Shown: positions 15,374 through 24,344 of the stretch, piece after piece
Layout of the letters: each line of letters starts with the position of its first letter
Position numbering within the stretch: position 1 is the first letter of the stretch
Assembly: GCA_963718315.1 (NCBI GenBank)
Contig: CAVQZC010000006.1
Location: forward strand, 1 to 64,000
DNA from: CAVQZC01 sp963718315
GTDB taxonomy: Bacteria; Actinomycetota; Thermoleophilia; Gaiellales; JAICJC01
DNA: 64,000 nt
Reading direction: 5' to 3'
Translations under genes and position numbers: made by a program
The notes under the pieces: generated by a model
Seen by the model: only the letters and a program-made list of their open reading frames with translations
What the model was told of the DNA's origin: nothing
The model's database searches: none

Positions 15374-16618
15374 ATGCTGCCCCCGCTGCTCCGCGACAGG
15401 CCGTTCCGGCGCTACTGGGTCGGCCAGACCGTCTCCCTGGTCGGCGACCAGGTCACGCTGCTGGCCCTGCCGCTGACGGCCGTGCTGGTGCTCCACGTGG
15501 GCCCGGCGCAGATGGGCTACCTGACGGCCGTCGCGCTGCTCCCGAACCTGCTGTTCGCCCTGCACGCCGGAGCGTGGGTCGACCGTCGCCGGTCACGTCG
15601 CCGGGTGATGATCGCGGCCGACGTCGGCCGCGCAGTCCTGACGGCGACGATCCCGATCGCCTACTGGCTGGGGGAGCTGACGATGGGCCAGCTCTACGTG
15701 GTCGCCTTCCTGGCCGGTTGCCTGAGCCTGCTCTTCATGGTCAGCAACCCGACCATGATGGTCTCGCTGGCCGACCGGGAGCACTACCTGCAGGCCAACT
15801 CGCTGACCAACGGCAGCCGGGCGTTCTCGTACGTCATCGGGCCGAGCATCGGCGGTCTGCTCGTCCAGGCGCTGGCGGCGCCGGTCGCGCTGCTGGTCGA
15901 CGCCGTCTCGTTTCTCTGGTCGGGCGGGCTGCTGGCGTCGATCTCGCCCACCGAGCCCGAGCCGGCGCCTGAGGGCGAGAGCTCACTGTGGGCAGGTATG
16001 CGGCTGATCCGCTCGAGCCGGCTGCTGCGGGGCAACCTGGCGGCGGCGGCCACCGTCAACCTCTTCAACTACGGATTCTCGGCGCTGCTCGTGCTCTACG
16101 CCGTGCGCCACCTGGGGATCAGCCCGGGGACGCTCGGTCTCGTCATCGGTACCGGCGCTGTGGGCGGTCTGCTGGGGTCGACTCTGACGTCGCGCATGGC
16201 GCATCGCATCGGCGTCGGGCCTGCCAACGTGATCGGCTGGTTCGTCTTCACCGTGCCGCTGACGCTGGTGCCGTTGGCCACCGCGTCGATGCCCCACGGT
16301 CTGGTGCTGGTGCTGGTCGGGGCGGCGGAGTTCCTGGGCGGCCTCGGCGTGATGATGATCGACATCAGCGCCGGAGCGCTGTTCCAGGCCATCGTGCCCG
16401 ACCAGCTGCGCTCGCGGTTCACCGGCGCGTTCATGGTGGTCAACTACGGCGTCCGCTCGTTCGGGGCGCTCCTCGGCGGCGCGCTGGGTGCTGCGCTGGG
16501 GGTGCGCGAAGCGCTATGGATCTGCACCCTGGGCGGGATTGCCGCCGCGTTCATCATCCTGCCGTCGGGGATGCTCGGCGTCCGCGAGCTGCCGGAGCCG
16601 ATCCCGCAGGGCACGTAG
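15374..16618 (+). CDS. MFS transporter, 12-helix (MFS_3/Bcr-like) exporter
   Basis: The protein (about 414 residues) has 12 predicted membrane helices. It begins LLRDRPFRRYWVGQTVSLVG, as is typical for macrolide/enterobactin-exporter-like MFS_3 proteins, and carries HAGAWVDRRRSRR in the loop between helices 2 and 3. The central loop (EPAPEGESSLWAGMRLIRSS) is hydrophilic. It is probably a proton-linked exporter of an unknown small molecule. ATG 15374 or GTG 15365 may be the start, and no clear ribosome site is seen. An aldo/keto reductase follows 28 bases later. Confidence 0.88.
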   Translation: MLPPLLRDRPFRRYWVGQTVSLVGDQVTLLALPLTAVLVLHVGPAQMGYLTAVALLPNLLFALHAGAWVDRRRSRRRVMIAADVGRAVLTATIPIAYWLGELTMGQLYVVAFLAGCLSLLFMVSNPTMMVSLADREHYLQANSLTNGSRAFSYVIGPSIGGLLVQALAAPVALLVDAVSFLWSGGLLASISPTEPEPAPEGESSLWAGMRLIRSSRLLRGNLAAAATVNLFNYGFSALLVLYAVRHLGISPGTLGLVIGTGAVGGLLGSTLTSRMAHRIGVGPANVIGWFVFTVPLTLVPLATASMPHGLVLVLVGAAEFLGGLGVMMIDISAGALFQAIVPDQLRSRFTGAFMVVNYGVRSFGALLGGALGAALGVREALWICTLGGIAAAFIILPSGMLGVRELPEPIPQGT

Positions 16619-16646
16619 GGAAACACACGACGCTTGGAGGATCACA

Positions 16647-17609
16647 ATGCAGCAACGGACTCTCGGCACCGAAGGACTCAGCGTTTCGGAGATCGGCTAC
16701 GGCGCGATGGGGATCAACCTGGCCTATGGCCCCAGCGACCCGGACGAGGGTGCGGCGGCGATCCGCCGTGCCTATGAGCTCGGCGTCACGCATTTCGACA
16801 CGGCCGAGCTGTACGGCTGGGGCGAGAACGAGAAGGTCGTCGGACGGGTGCTGCGGGACGTGCGCGACGAGGTCGTGATCGCGACCAAGTTCGGCTTCAC
16901 GCGCGAGTTCGGCCGCGACAGCCGGCCGGAGCACATCCGCGAGGTGGTCGACAACAGCTTGCGGAACCTCGGGATCGAGACCATCGACGTCCTCTACCAG
17001 CATCGCGTCGATCCCGATGTGCCCATCGAGGACGTTGCGGGCACGGTGGGGGACCTGATCGACGAGGGAAAGGTCCGCTACCTGGGGCTGTCCGAGGCCG
17101 GGCCCGAGACGATCCACCGCGCGCACGCGGTGCACCCGGTCTCCGTGCTCCAGACGGAGTACTCGCTCTTCGAGCGCGACGTCGAGCAGCTGTTTCCCAC
17201 ACTGGAGGAGCTGGGGATCGGTTTCGTCGCCTACTCGCCGCTCGGGCGCGGCTTCCTCACGGGCACGGCGAAGCCTGCGGGCGAGTACGACCCGACCGAC
17301 ATGCGCAACACCGACCCGCGCTGGCAGCCCGGCAACTTCGAGCAGAACGTGGAGGCGACGCAGCGGCTGGCCGATCTTGCCCGGTCGAAGGGCGCAACGG
17401 TCGCCCAGCTCGCGCTCGCCTGGCTCCTCCACCAGCGCGAGTACGTCGTGCCGATTCCCGGCACGCGCAGCCCGCGGCGCGTCGAGGAGAACGTCGCGGC
17501 TGCTGACCTGACGCTGTCGGCCGCCGACCTCGACCTGATCAAGGAGATCCTGCCCACGGGCGGGTTCGGCGCCCGCTACGCCGAGGGGCGGCTGCCCACC
17601 TGGGTCTGA
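16647..17609 (+). CDS. Aldo/keto reductase
   Basis: This 320-residue TIM-barrel NADPH oxidoreductase has the full catalytic tetrad: Asp and Tyr in THFDTAELYGWGENE, Lys in VIATKFGF and His in VLYQHRVDP. The C-terminal cofactor region includes VVPIPGTRSPRRVEENVAA, which binds the NADPH phosphate. It belongs to the AKR13/YajO-like bacterial group, reducing aldehydes or ketones. ATG 16647 follows ggagg seven bases upstream. It may be co-transcribed with the MFS exporter before it. It converges on a short-chain dehydrogenase gene. Confidence 0.93.
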   Translation: MQQRTLGTEGLSVSEIGYGAMGINLAYGPSDPDEGAAAIRRAYELGVTHFDTAELYGWGENEKVVGRVLRDVRDEVVIATKFGFTREFGRDSRPEHIREVVDNSLRNLGIETIDVLYQHRVDPDVPIEDVAGTVGDLIDEGKVRYLGLSEAGPETIHRAHAVHPVSVLQTEYSLFERDVEQLFPTLEELGIGFVAYSPLGRGFLTGTAKPAGEYDPTDMRNTDPRWQPGNFEQNVEATQRLADLARSKGATVAQLALAWLLHQREYVVPIPGTRSPRRVEENVAAADLTLSAADLDLIKEILPTGGFGARYAEGRLPTWV

Positions 17610-17630
17610 GCGGCGGTCTGCAGACGGCAG

Positions 17631-18332
17631 CTAGGTCGGCTGCGCGGAGGGGCGGATCAGCATCTCGCTGACGTCCACGTGCGGGGGCTGGTCGACCGCC
17701 CACATCACGGCGCCGGCGATGTCCTCCGCCTCCAGCCGGCCCGAGCCCGGGTTGTCGAAGAAGGGAGTATCGACGCCGCCCGGCTCGATCAGCGTCACCC
17801 GGATCGTGCTGTTGTTGTGAAACTCGTGCAGCTCGGCGCGGAGGTTCTGGCCGATCGACGTGGCGGCCCACTTGGTCGCCGAGTAGAGCGACCCGGGCAC
17901 CGTCCGCCGCCCCGCCACCGAGGACGTGACGACGTAGTGGCCGGTGCCGCGCTCGAGTACGTGAGGCAGCGTCGCCCGGATGGTCAACGCCACGCCGAGC
18001 ACGTTGGTGAGCACCATCGAGCGCCAGTGCTCGACCGACTCCTCCAGGAACCCGCGCGCCGCGCCGAACCCGGCGTTGGCAAAGACGACATCGATCCGGC
18101 CGAAGTGGTCGAGTCCTGCGGCGACCGCAGACTGCACCTGCTCCCAGTCGGTGACGTCGCAGGACACGGCCAGCGCCTTCTCGTCGCCGCCCAGCTCGGC
18201 CGCCAGCTCGCTCAGCTCCTGCGCCCGCCGCGCCGCCAGGATCACTCTGTCGCCCGCGGCGGCCGCCTGCCGGGCCGTCTCGGCGCCGATCCCGCTCGAC
18301 GCACCCGTGATCAGGAACACCCGGTCAGCCAT
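17631..18332 (-). CDS. Short-chain dehydrogenase/reductase (SDR)
   Basis: This 233-residue classical SDR has the cofactor motif LITGASSGIGAETARQ, the NAGFG motif, and the catalytic Ser/Tyr/Lys (SSVAGRRTVPGSLYSATKWA spans the Y-x3-K). The ending VDQPPHVDVSEMLIRPSAQP matches NADP-dependent SDRs resembling YdfG or sepiapterin-reductase-like proteins. It reduces or oxidises an unknown hydroxy/keto substrate. ATG 18332 is the family-like start; ATG 18341 and 18353 are in frame upstream. It stands alone, convergent with the aldo/keto reductase. Confidence 0.92.
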   Translation of the reverse strand: MADRVFLITGASSGIGAETARQAAAAGDRVILAARRAQELSELAAELGGDEKALAVSCDVTDWEQVQSAVAAGLDHFGRIDVVFANAGFGAARGFLEESVEHWRSMVLTNVLGVALTIRATLPHVLERGTGHYVVTSSVAGRRTVPGSLYSATKWAATSIGQNLRAELHEFHNNSTIRVTLIEPGGVDTPFFDNPGSGRLEAEDIAGAVMWAVDQPPHVDVSEMLIRPSAQPT

Positions 18333-18466
18333 GGCGGGCATCCTAGCCCTCATGCTCGCCTCAGCCACGTCTCTCCCCGGGTTCGTGCCGAGATCCGCAC
18401 GAGAACCTAATTGGCAATCGAACACATGCCAAATGACCGACGCCCGCACGAGCAATGATTCCCCCC

Positions 18467-18745
18467 ATGGCGAAGCTCCCCAAGGCGAGGTGGTGGACGG
18501 TTCGGACGGTGCGCAGCCGCAAGCCGGCGACGTACCGTTGCCCGTTCTGCGGATACCGGCTGCATGCGATGAGCGACCACATGCTGATCAGCCCGGAGGG
18601 AGACGGCGAGCAGCGCCGGCATGCACACACGGAGTGCGTCCAGGCGGCGCGCAGCAACGGGCGATTGCCGCTGCGCGACGAGTGGGAAGCGACACAGCCC
18701 CGGCCGCCGTCGCTATGGCGACGGATTACGCGCCGCCCCGGCTAG
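18467..18745 (+). CDS. Small zinc-ribbon protein (92 residues)
   Basis: The product is basic and carries TYRCPFCGYRLHA with a CxxC knuckle, then a histidine-rich stretch ending HAHTECVQAARS. This allows a Cys/His zinc site. No family is recognised with confidence. It has the look of conserved short actinobacterial proteins of unknown role. ATG 18467 is used; ATG 18455 is in frame four codons upstream. It ends six bases before a palindrome that lies upstream of the DUF11-repeat gene. Confidence 0.65.
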   Translation: MAKLPKARWWTVRTVRSRKPATYRCPFCGYRLHAMSDHMLISPEGDGEQRRHAHTECVQAARSNGRLPLRDEWEATQPRPPSLWRRITRRPG

Positions 18746-18750
18746 TCCCG

Positions 18751-18766
18751 GATTTGCCTGCAAATC
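18751..18766. promoter_or_regulatory. GATTTGC palindrome upstream of the DUF11/sortase locus
   Basis: GATTTGC-CT-GCAAATC is a perfect 7-base dyad with a 2-base spacer, about 80 bases before the start of the surface protein gene. Twelve of its bases (TGCCTGCAAATC) recur at 56271-56282, in the promoter region of the exported-protein cluster. A shared regulator is inferred. Confidence 0.5.
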
Positions 18767-18844
18767 GCGGCGGTGCTAGCGTCGAGCCCTCGCGCCAAGT
18801 AGCAACTGGTGCAAAGCGCGCGCCGGAACGGAGGTCCGTCCGTA

Positions 18845-21800
18845 GTGGTCCGGAAGCGATCGGTGGGAACGTGGAGCGTTCGGCGAGGGTGGCGGAGGGC
18901 AGCGGCAACCGTCGTCCTGGTGGCGGCGCTTGCGCCCGTCGCGAGCGCGGGAGCGGCACTCGTCCCCGGCGGCGTCGCGCCTGCCGCCACGCCGACCGGA
19001 TGCAGCTTTGCCAACCCCGGCACGGGGACCTACGCGAGCACGCTGTGCTGGTTCGACCTGTCGTCCTACAGCGCTGTCCTGGCCTCCAGGCCGGCTGGCC
19101 AGGCGATGACGGTGTCGCTGCCCGGCGGGTACACCATCACGTTCAACCTGCACGTTTCGGGCGCCCCCGTCAGGACGACCAGCTTCCCGACCTATCCGGG
19201 TGCATTCCTGGGCAACCGCGGCTTCTACACCGGCGTGGGCGGGAGCCCTGCCCTCTATCAGACGATGCAGGGCACGACGACGACCGCCACCCTCGACAAC
19301 ATCGCGGTCACGGGACCCGGGGGAGCTCCGGAAACCGGGTATGCGTTCGTCGGCGCCGATGCCGAGTCGACCGACGCGACCGAGTCGATCACCTGGACGG
19401 CGAACACCCCGCTCAACCTGATCTCCAACGTCGGTAACGCGTGCGATTCGGGGAATCGCCTGACCGGTCTCGGCACCAAGATGGTCACGTGCTCCGCGAT
19501 CGTCTCCAACACCAAGACCGGCACCCCGATCCTGTCCGCCCAGGCGCCGACGTCGATCGCCCAGACGATGGTTGGAGCCGGCCTGGAGGGTGTCGCGTTC
19601 GGCGTGCTGGTCTCCGAGGTGCAGTTGACCAAGAAGGTCGTCGGCCGGATCGATCCGGCCGACGCGTTCGGAATCGACATCCGCTCCTCGTCGGGCGCCG
19701 TCCTCTCGTCGGCGAACACCGGCACCGGCACGAGTGCCACCACCGGGATGGAGACGGTGCTGACGAGCGACGTGGGGTCGACGCTTCACCTACTCGGAGC
19801 AGGCCACGTCCGGCCTGGCTTCGAACTACACGACCTCGTGGGCATGCGCGAGGAACGGGGCGAGCGATCCAACGCTACCTGCCGGCGAAATCGGCTCCTC
19901 GGCCAGCGTACTGGTCGGCATCGGCGACTTCGTCGACTGCACGATCACCAACACGGCCAAGAGGGTCGGGCTGTCGTTGGTGAAGGATGCCGGCACGCCG
20001 AATGACGTCAACAACAACGGCCTGACCGACGCCGGCGACACCATCGCCTACACGTTTGCAGTGACCAACACGGGCGCCCTGCCGCTCAGCGGGATCGCCG
20101 TCTCCGACCCCAAGATCGGGGCGGTGACGTGTCCGAGCTCCACCCTCGACAGCGGCGAGTCGGAGATCTGCACCGCGGACAGCCTCTACACCATCACCAA
20201 TGCCGACGTCACCGCCGGCGCCGTCAGCAACACGGCCACCGCGAGCGGCGTGCCGCCGGGGACGACCACCCCGACGACGTCGCCCCCGTCGTCGACCTCG
20301 ACGCCGACCGAGGCGCCCGCGCCGCAGGTCTCCCTGATCAAGAGCGGTGCGGCGTCGAACGGCAACACCCCTCCGCTGAAGGTCGGCGAGACCATCGCGT
20401 ACTCCTACCTCGTCACCAACACGGGTAACGTCAGGCTGACGTCCGTCGCGGTGGACGATCCGACGCTCGGTTCGGTCACCTGTCCCGCGATCCCGGCGCC
20501 GGGGCTCGCGATCGGCGATTCGGTCACCTGCACCGCCGACGCCGTCCACACCGTGACCGCCGCCGATGTCGCACGCGGGTTCGTCACGGACACCGCCACC
20601 GCCACCGGTACAGGCGACACGCGGCGGCACCAGCCCGCCCTCCGACCCGTCGACCGAGATCATCGAGGCCGAGGCCCCCGCGCCGGAGGTGGCGATCAGC
20701 AAGTCCGCCGACGTGACGCCGGCCGCCGACCAGGACGCGGTGCAGCTCGGCGACTCCATCGCGTACTCCTACCTCGTCACCAACATCGGCAACGTCAACC
20801 TGACCTCGGTGTCTGTCGACGACCCGACCATCGGCCCCGTCACCTGCCCGGCGATTGCGCCGCCTGGCCTGGCGATCGGCGACTCGGTGACGTGCTACCG
20901 CCGACTACGCCCACACCGTCACCCAGGCTGACGTCGATGCCGGAGAGGTGACCGACACGGCGACGGCCACCGGCATCGGCGAGGCGGGCGGCACCAGCCC
21001 GCCGTCGGATCCGTCCACGGTCACCGTTCCCACGGTCGATGCGGCGCCGGCGGTATCGATCGACAAGACCGCGACGGTGGATCCGCCTGCCGACCAGGGC
21101 GGAGTGCTGGTAGGCGACACGATCTCGTACTCCTACGTCGTCAAGAACATCGGGAACGTGACCCTCTCCGCCGTGAGCGTCACCGACCCCACGGTCGGCG
21201 CGGTCGACCTGCCCGACTCCGCGCTGCTCCCGGTCTCGCGGTCGGCGACTCGATCACGTGCACCGCCGACACACCGCACACGGTCACGCAGGCAGATGTC
21301 GACGCCGGCGAGGTGACCGATACCGCGACCGCGACCGGTACCGGCATCCGTGGCGGCGACTCGCCGCCGTCCGACCCTTCGACGGTCACCATCCCCGCGG
21401 CAACGACCGTGTCGGTGTCGCTGCACAAGGGCGGCCTGGTCGATCCGGCCACTGACCAGGACGGAGCCCGGCGTGGCGACACGATCAGCTACACGTACCT
21501 GGTCACCAATACGGGCAACGTCACGCTGGCGTCGGTGGCGGTCGACGACCCGACGATCGGCCCGTCACCTGCCCGACGCCCGCACCACCGGGGTTGGCTC
21601 CGCTGAACACGATCGACTGCACGCGCCGACAACGTGCACACCGTCACGGCTGGCGACGTCGCCGCCGGGTCGGTGACCGACACCGCCACTGCGACCGGCA
21701 CCGACACGCACGGCACGACCTCGCCCCCATCTGATCCCGTCGACCGAAGTGATCCCCACCGAGCCGCCGACTGCCGCAGGTGGCGATCGCCAAGGACGGC

Positions 21801-22740
21801 AGACGTTACGCCGGCCGAGGATCAGTTCGCGGCGAACCTGGGCGACACCATCGCCTACTCGTACCTGGTCACGAACATCGGCAACGTGGAGCTGACGTCG
21901 GTCGCGGTCAACGACCCCACACTCGGCTCGGTCACCTGCCCCGCGATCCCGCCGCCGGGGCTCGACATCGGCGATTCCGTCACCTGCACGGCCGACGCCA
22001 CGCACACCGTCACGCAGGCAGATATCGACGCCGGCCAGGTTGTGAACACGGCGACGGCAACGGGTGTGGGGGCGGCCGGCGGGACGAGTCCCGAGTCGCT
22101 GCCCTCGACGGCGACCGTTCCGACGGTGGCCGGGGCGCCGCGGGTGACGGTGGCGAAGCACGGAGCGGTGACGCCCACCTCCCGCCAGGACGCGGCCCAG
22201 GTGGGCGACACGATCGCCTACACGTACACGGTCACCAACACCGGGAACATCACGCTGGCATCGGTGGCGGTGAACGACCCGAAGCTGGGGTCGGTCACCT
22301 GTCCTAAGCCCGCCGCCCCTGGACTGGCATTGGGAGCGTCGGTGACCTGCAGCGCCGACAAGACGTACACGGTGACCGCCGCCGACGTCACCCGCGGGTT
22401 CGTGCTGGACACCGCGACGTCCACCGGCGTCGACGTGCAGGGACACCGCTCGCCGGTCTCGGATCCGTCGACCGTCAGGATTCCAACCGCGCCGCACCTG
22501 CCGCTCCCGACGACGAAGCCCGGCGGCAGGCCAACAGGTAACAGCGGCGGCACCGGGAGTAGCGGAAGCACGTCCCCGATCGGCCTGGGTCTGATTCCCT
22601 CCGATCTCGGCCGCTGGTTGGCCGACGCGGGGACCGTTCGTGGATTGTCCGTGGGCTGGCTGATGGCGGGTCTCGGCCTCCTCGCACTCGCGCTTCGTAT
22701 CGGCTGGCTCCGCCGCCACGCCACCGGAGACCGGCCGTGA
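18845..22740 (+). pseudogene. DUF11-repeat surface protein with multiple frameshifts
   Basis: GTG 18845 follows ggagg and opens a signal peptide (basic leader, then AAATVVLVAALAPVASAGAA). A globular N-terminal region of about 370 residues is followed by seven DUF11-type repeats of about 120 residues (motifs GDTIAYSYLVTNTGNV, SVTCP, CTADxxHTVTxADV, DTATATG), a proline/glycine-rich linker and a C-terminal membrane helix with a basic tail (WLMAGLGLLALALRIGWLRR). No canonical LPxTG precedes the helix. Reading the conserved repeats places about ten frame breaks, near 19784, 20621, 20896, 21206, 21225, 21563, 21623, 21737, 21772 and 21801. All but one are single-base insertions. The stop overlaps the sortase start. 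Confidence 0.8.
19965..22500 (+). repeat. Seven tandem DUF11-type repeat units
   Basis: Units of about 360 bases begin near 19965, 20330, 20690, 21050, 21411, 21778 and 22141. Each encodes a beta-sandwich domain with the core TNTGNVxLTSVAVDDPTxG and a pair of cysteines (VTCP and CTAD) likely to form a disulfide. The DNA repeats are similar enough to confuse assembly, which may explain the cluster of indels here. Confidence 0.8.
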
Positions 22741-23381
22741 AGCGATTGGTGGTCGCCGGTGTCGCGGCGGCTGGTGTTCTCACCATGGCGACAGCCGCGC
22801 GGGTGAGCGAGCCGGCCCACCAGGTCCGGCCGGCAGCGGCCCACCACCCTCGACACATGGCGCCCACGCGGCGCCCCGCGGCTCGGCCCCATCGACCAGA
22901 TGCGCTGGTGATTCCGGCCCTGGGAGTGCGCGCTCCGCTGGTCGCGACGGGCGCTGTCGGCACCCGGGGCTCCGCAGCCCTGACGATCCCCCGCAACATC
23001 CATACGGTTGCCTGGTGGGACGGCGACTTCACCAACGCCGGCGCGCGCACGCACGAGCGGGCGGTCATGCCGGGACAGCCGGGTGTGGCGCTGATCGCCG
23101 GACACGTCGACTCGGCGGCCGCCGGGCCCGGCGCGCTCTACGACCTCGGCCACCTGAACGCCGGCGACGTTGTCCGCGTCACCCTCCGTGGCCGGACGAC
23201 CACGTGGAAGGTGGCGCGCGGGCCGCGGCTGACGCCCAAGACGGCCCTTCCGAAGGCACTCTTCCGAAGCAGTGGATCGCCGCGCCTCGCCCTCGTCACC
23301 TGTGGCGGCGGCTTCGACTCGGCTACCGGTCACTACCTGGACAACGTCATCGTCTGGGCCGTCCCGGCCCACCCCGCCTAG
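22737..23381 (+). CDS. Class E/F-type sortase
   Basis: This 214-residue transpeptidase has an N-terminal signal anchor (LVVAGVAAAGVLTMATAA), a histidine/proline-rich linker and a sortase domain from residue 55. The catalytic His lies in VALIAGHVDSA and the catalytic Cys in LALVTCGGGFD, the class E/F pattern. Sortases cut a C-terminal sorting signal and link the protein to the cell wall or to a pilin. GTG 22737 overlaps the stop of the DUF11 protein (GTGA), so the two are translated together and the DUF11 protein is probably its substrate. It overlaps the convergent kinase-like gene by four bases. Confidence 0.9.
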   Translation: MKRLVVAGVAAAGVLTMATAARVSEPAHQVRPAAAHHPRHMAPTRRPAARPHRPDALVIPALGVRAPLVATGAVGTRGSAALTIPRNIHTVAWWDGDFTNAGARTHERAVMPGQPGVALIAGHVDSAAAGPGALYDLGHLNAGDVVRVTLRGRTTTWKVARGPRLTPKTALPKALFRSSGSPRLALVTCGGGFDSATGHYLDNVIVWAVPAHPA

Positions 23382-24289
23382 TCCTCGCGGGTGACCTCGT
23401 CGAGCAGCCGGTCGAAGTCGGGGCCGTCGAACTCGGCGACGGCGCGCTCGTACTTCTCGAGGCCCCAGCCCCAGAAGTCGAAGTCGATGTTCGATACGCC
23501 GTCCTGGATCGACGCCCAGAGCGTCCAGCCGTACTTCGACATCAGGCCCCACAGCCGGGCCCGGGCGACCTTGTTCCGCAGGTGCCCGTCGTAGTAGTGA
23601 GCGACCAGCTCGTCGAGCTGATCCAGCGAGAGGTTGGACTCGCTCCAGATGTTGCCCAACTCGAAACAGGCGTCGTTGTTGCCCGAGTACTCGTAGTCGA
23701 TCAGCCTGAACGAGTCGCCGACATCGATGAAGTTCTCGGCCAGCAGGTCGTTGTTGCACGGCACGGTGCCCTCGTCGCGCACGGCCATCGCCTGCTCGAT
23801 GCGGCGCACCTGCGGCTCGAACCCGAGGTAGCGGTCGGGCAGGCGGAAGCCCCGCTCCTGCACGAGCGTCAGGTAGCGGCGCTGGATCTGGAACATGTTG
23901 AAGTCGTCGCGGAAGCGGCGGCCGCCGTGCAGGCGCCGGCAGGCGTCGGCGACCCACGCCAGCCTGTCTCCGCGCTGCAGCGCCTCGGCCGACTGGGTCT
24001 GGCCCTCGATGAACTCGAGCACCAGTAGCGACCGCTCCGGCACGTAGTCGATGACCGCCGCGCCGACCCCCGCGTCGGCCGCGGCCACCGTGTTCAGGTA
24101 CTCGTTCTCGCGGTCGATCGCCAGCATCCCTGAGTCCTTGGCCGACACCCGCACCACGTAGGCCTTGCCGCCGACGACCACCTTGTAGTTGGTGTTCGTG
24201 AGGCCGCCGGCCAGCTCCTCGACCGTTCGCGGACCGTGCAACGCGGGGACGAGGTCGAGCAGTTCTGCGAGTTCGGGGGTCTCAGCCAT
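23378..24289 (-). CDS. Choline/ethanolamine-kinase-like phosphotransferase (APH fold)
   Basis: This 303-residue protein has the aminoglycoside-phosphotransferase/choline-kinase fold. Visible are a nucleotide-loop-like GGLTNTNYKVVVGGKAYVVR, Brenner's motif as CNNDLLAENF (with N in place of the usual H-x-D start) and the metal aspartate in FRLIDYEYSGNN. This matches the LicA/choline-kinase-like group, which phosphorylates choline or ethanolamine. Its divergent neighbour resembles dimethylglycine/sarcosine dehydrogenase, which also suggests an amine or betaine substrate. The start is ATG 24289. Confidence 0.88.
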   Translation of the reverse strand: MAETPELAELLDLVPALHGPRTVEELAGGLTNTNYKVVVGGKAYVVRVSAKDSGMLAIDRENEYLNTVAAADAGVGAAVIDYVPERSLLVLEFIEGQTQSAEALQRGDRLAWVADACRRLHGGRRFRDDFNMFQIQRRYLTLVQERGFRLPDRYLGFEPQVRRIEQAMAVRDEGTVPCNNDLLAENFIDVGDSFRLIDYEYSGNNDACFELGNIWSESNLSLDQLDELVAHYYDGHLRNKVARARLWGLMSKYGWTLWASIQDGVSNIDFDFWGWGLEKYERAVAEFDGPDFDRLLDEVTRED

Positions 24290-24302
24290 AGCGGAGGGAG
24301 GC

Positions 24303-24325
24303 CCACTATAAAGTGGTCCAGACCA
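24303..24325. promoter_or_regulatory. Overlapping palindromes with a MocR-like box
   Basis: CCACT-ATAA-AGTGG (24303-24316) and TGGTC-CA-GACCA (24314-24325) overlap in the 55-base gap between two divergent genes. The sequence AAAGTGGTCCAG (24310-24321) shares 11 consecutive bases with 10842-10852 at the MocR locus. TGGTC/GACCA is also the half-site style of FadR-type GntR repressors. It probably controls both the kinase-like and dehydrogenase-like genes. Confidence 0.55.
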
Positions 24326-24344
24326 GTTGTCGACGGGCGGGCCG

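Noticed and set aside
19965..22500. Could the DNA repeats at the DUF11 gene be a CRISPR array or satellite
   Set aside because: Units of about 360 bases keep a protein-domain pattern and codon periodicity. There are no short identical repeats with unique spacers.
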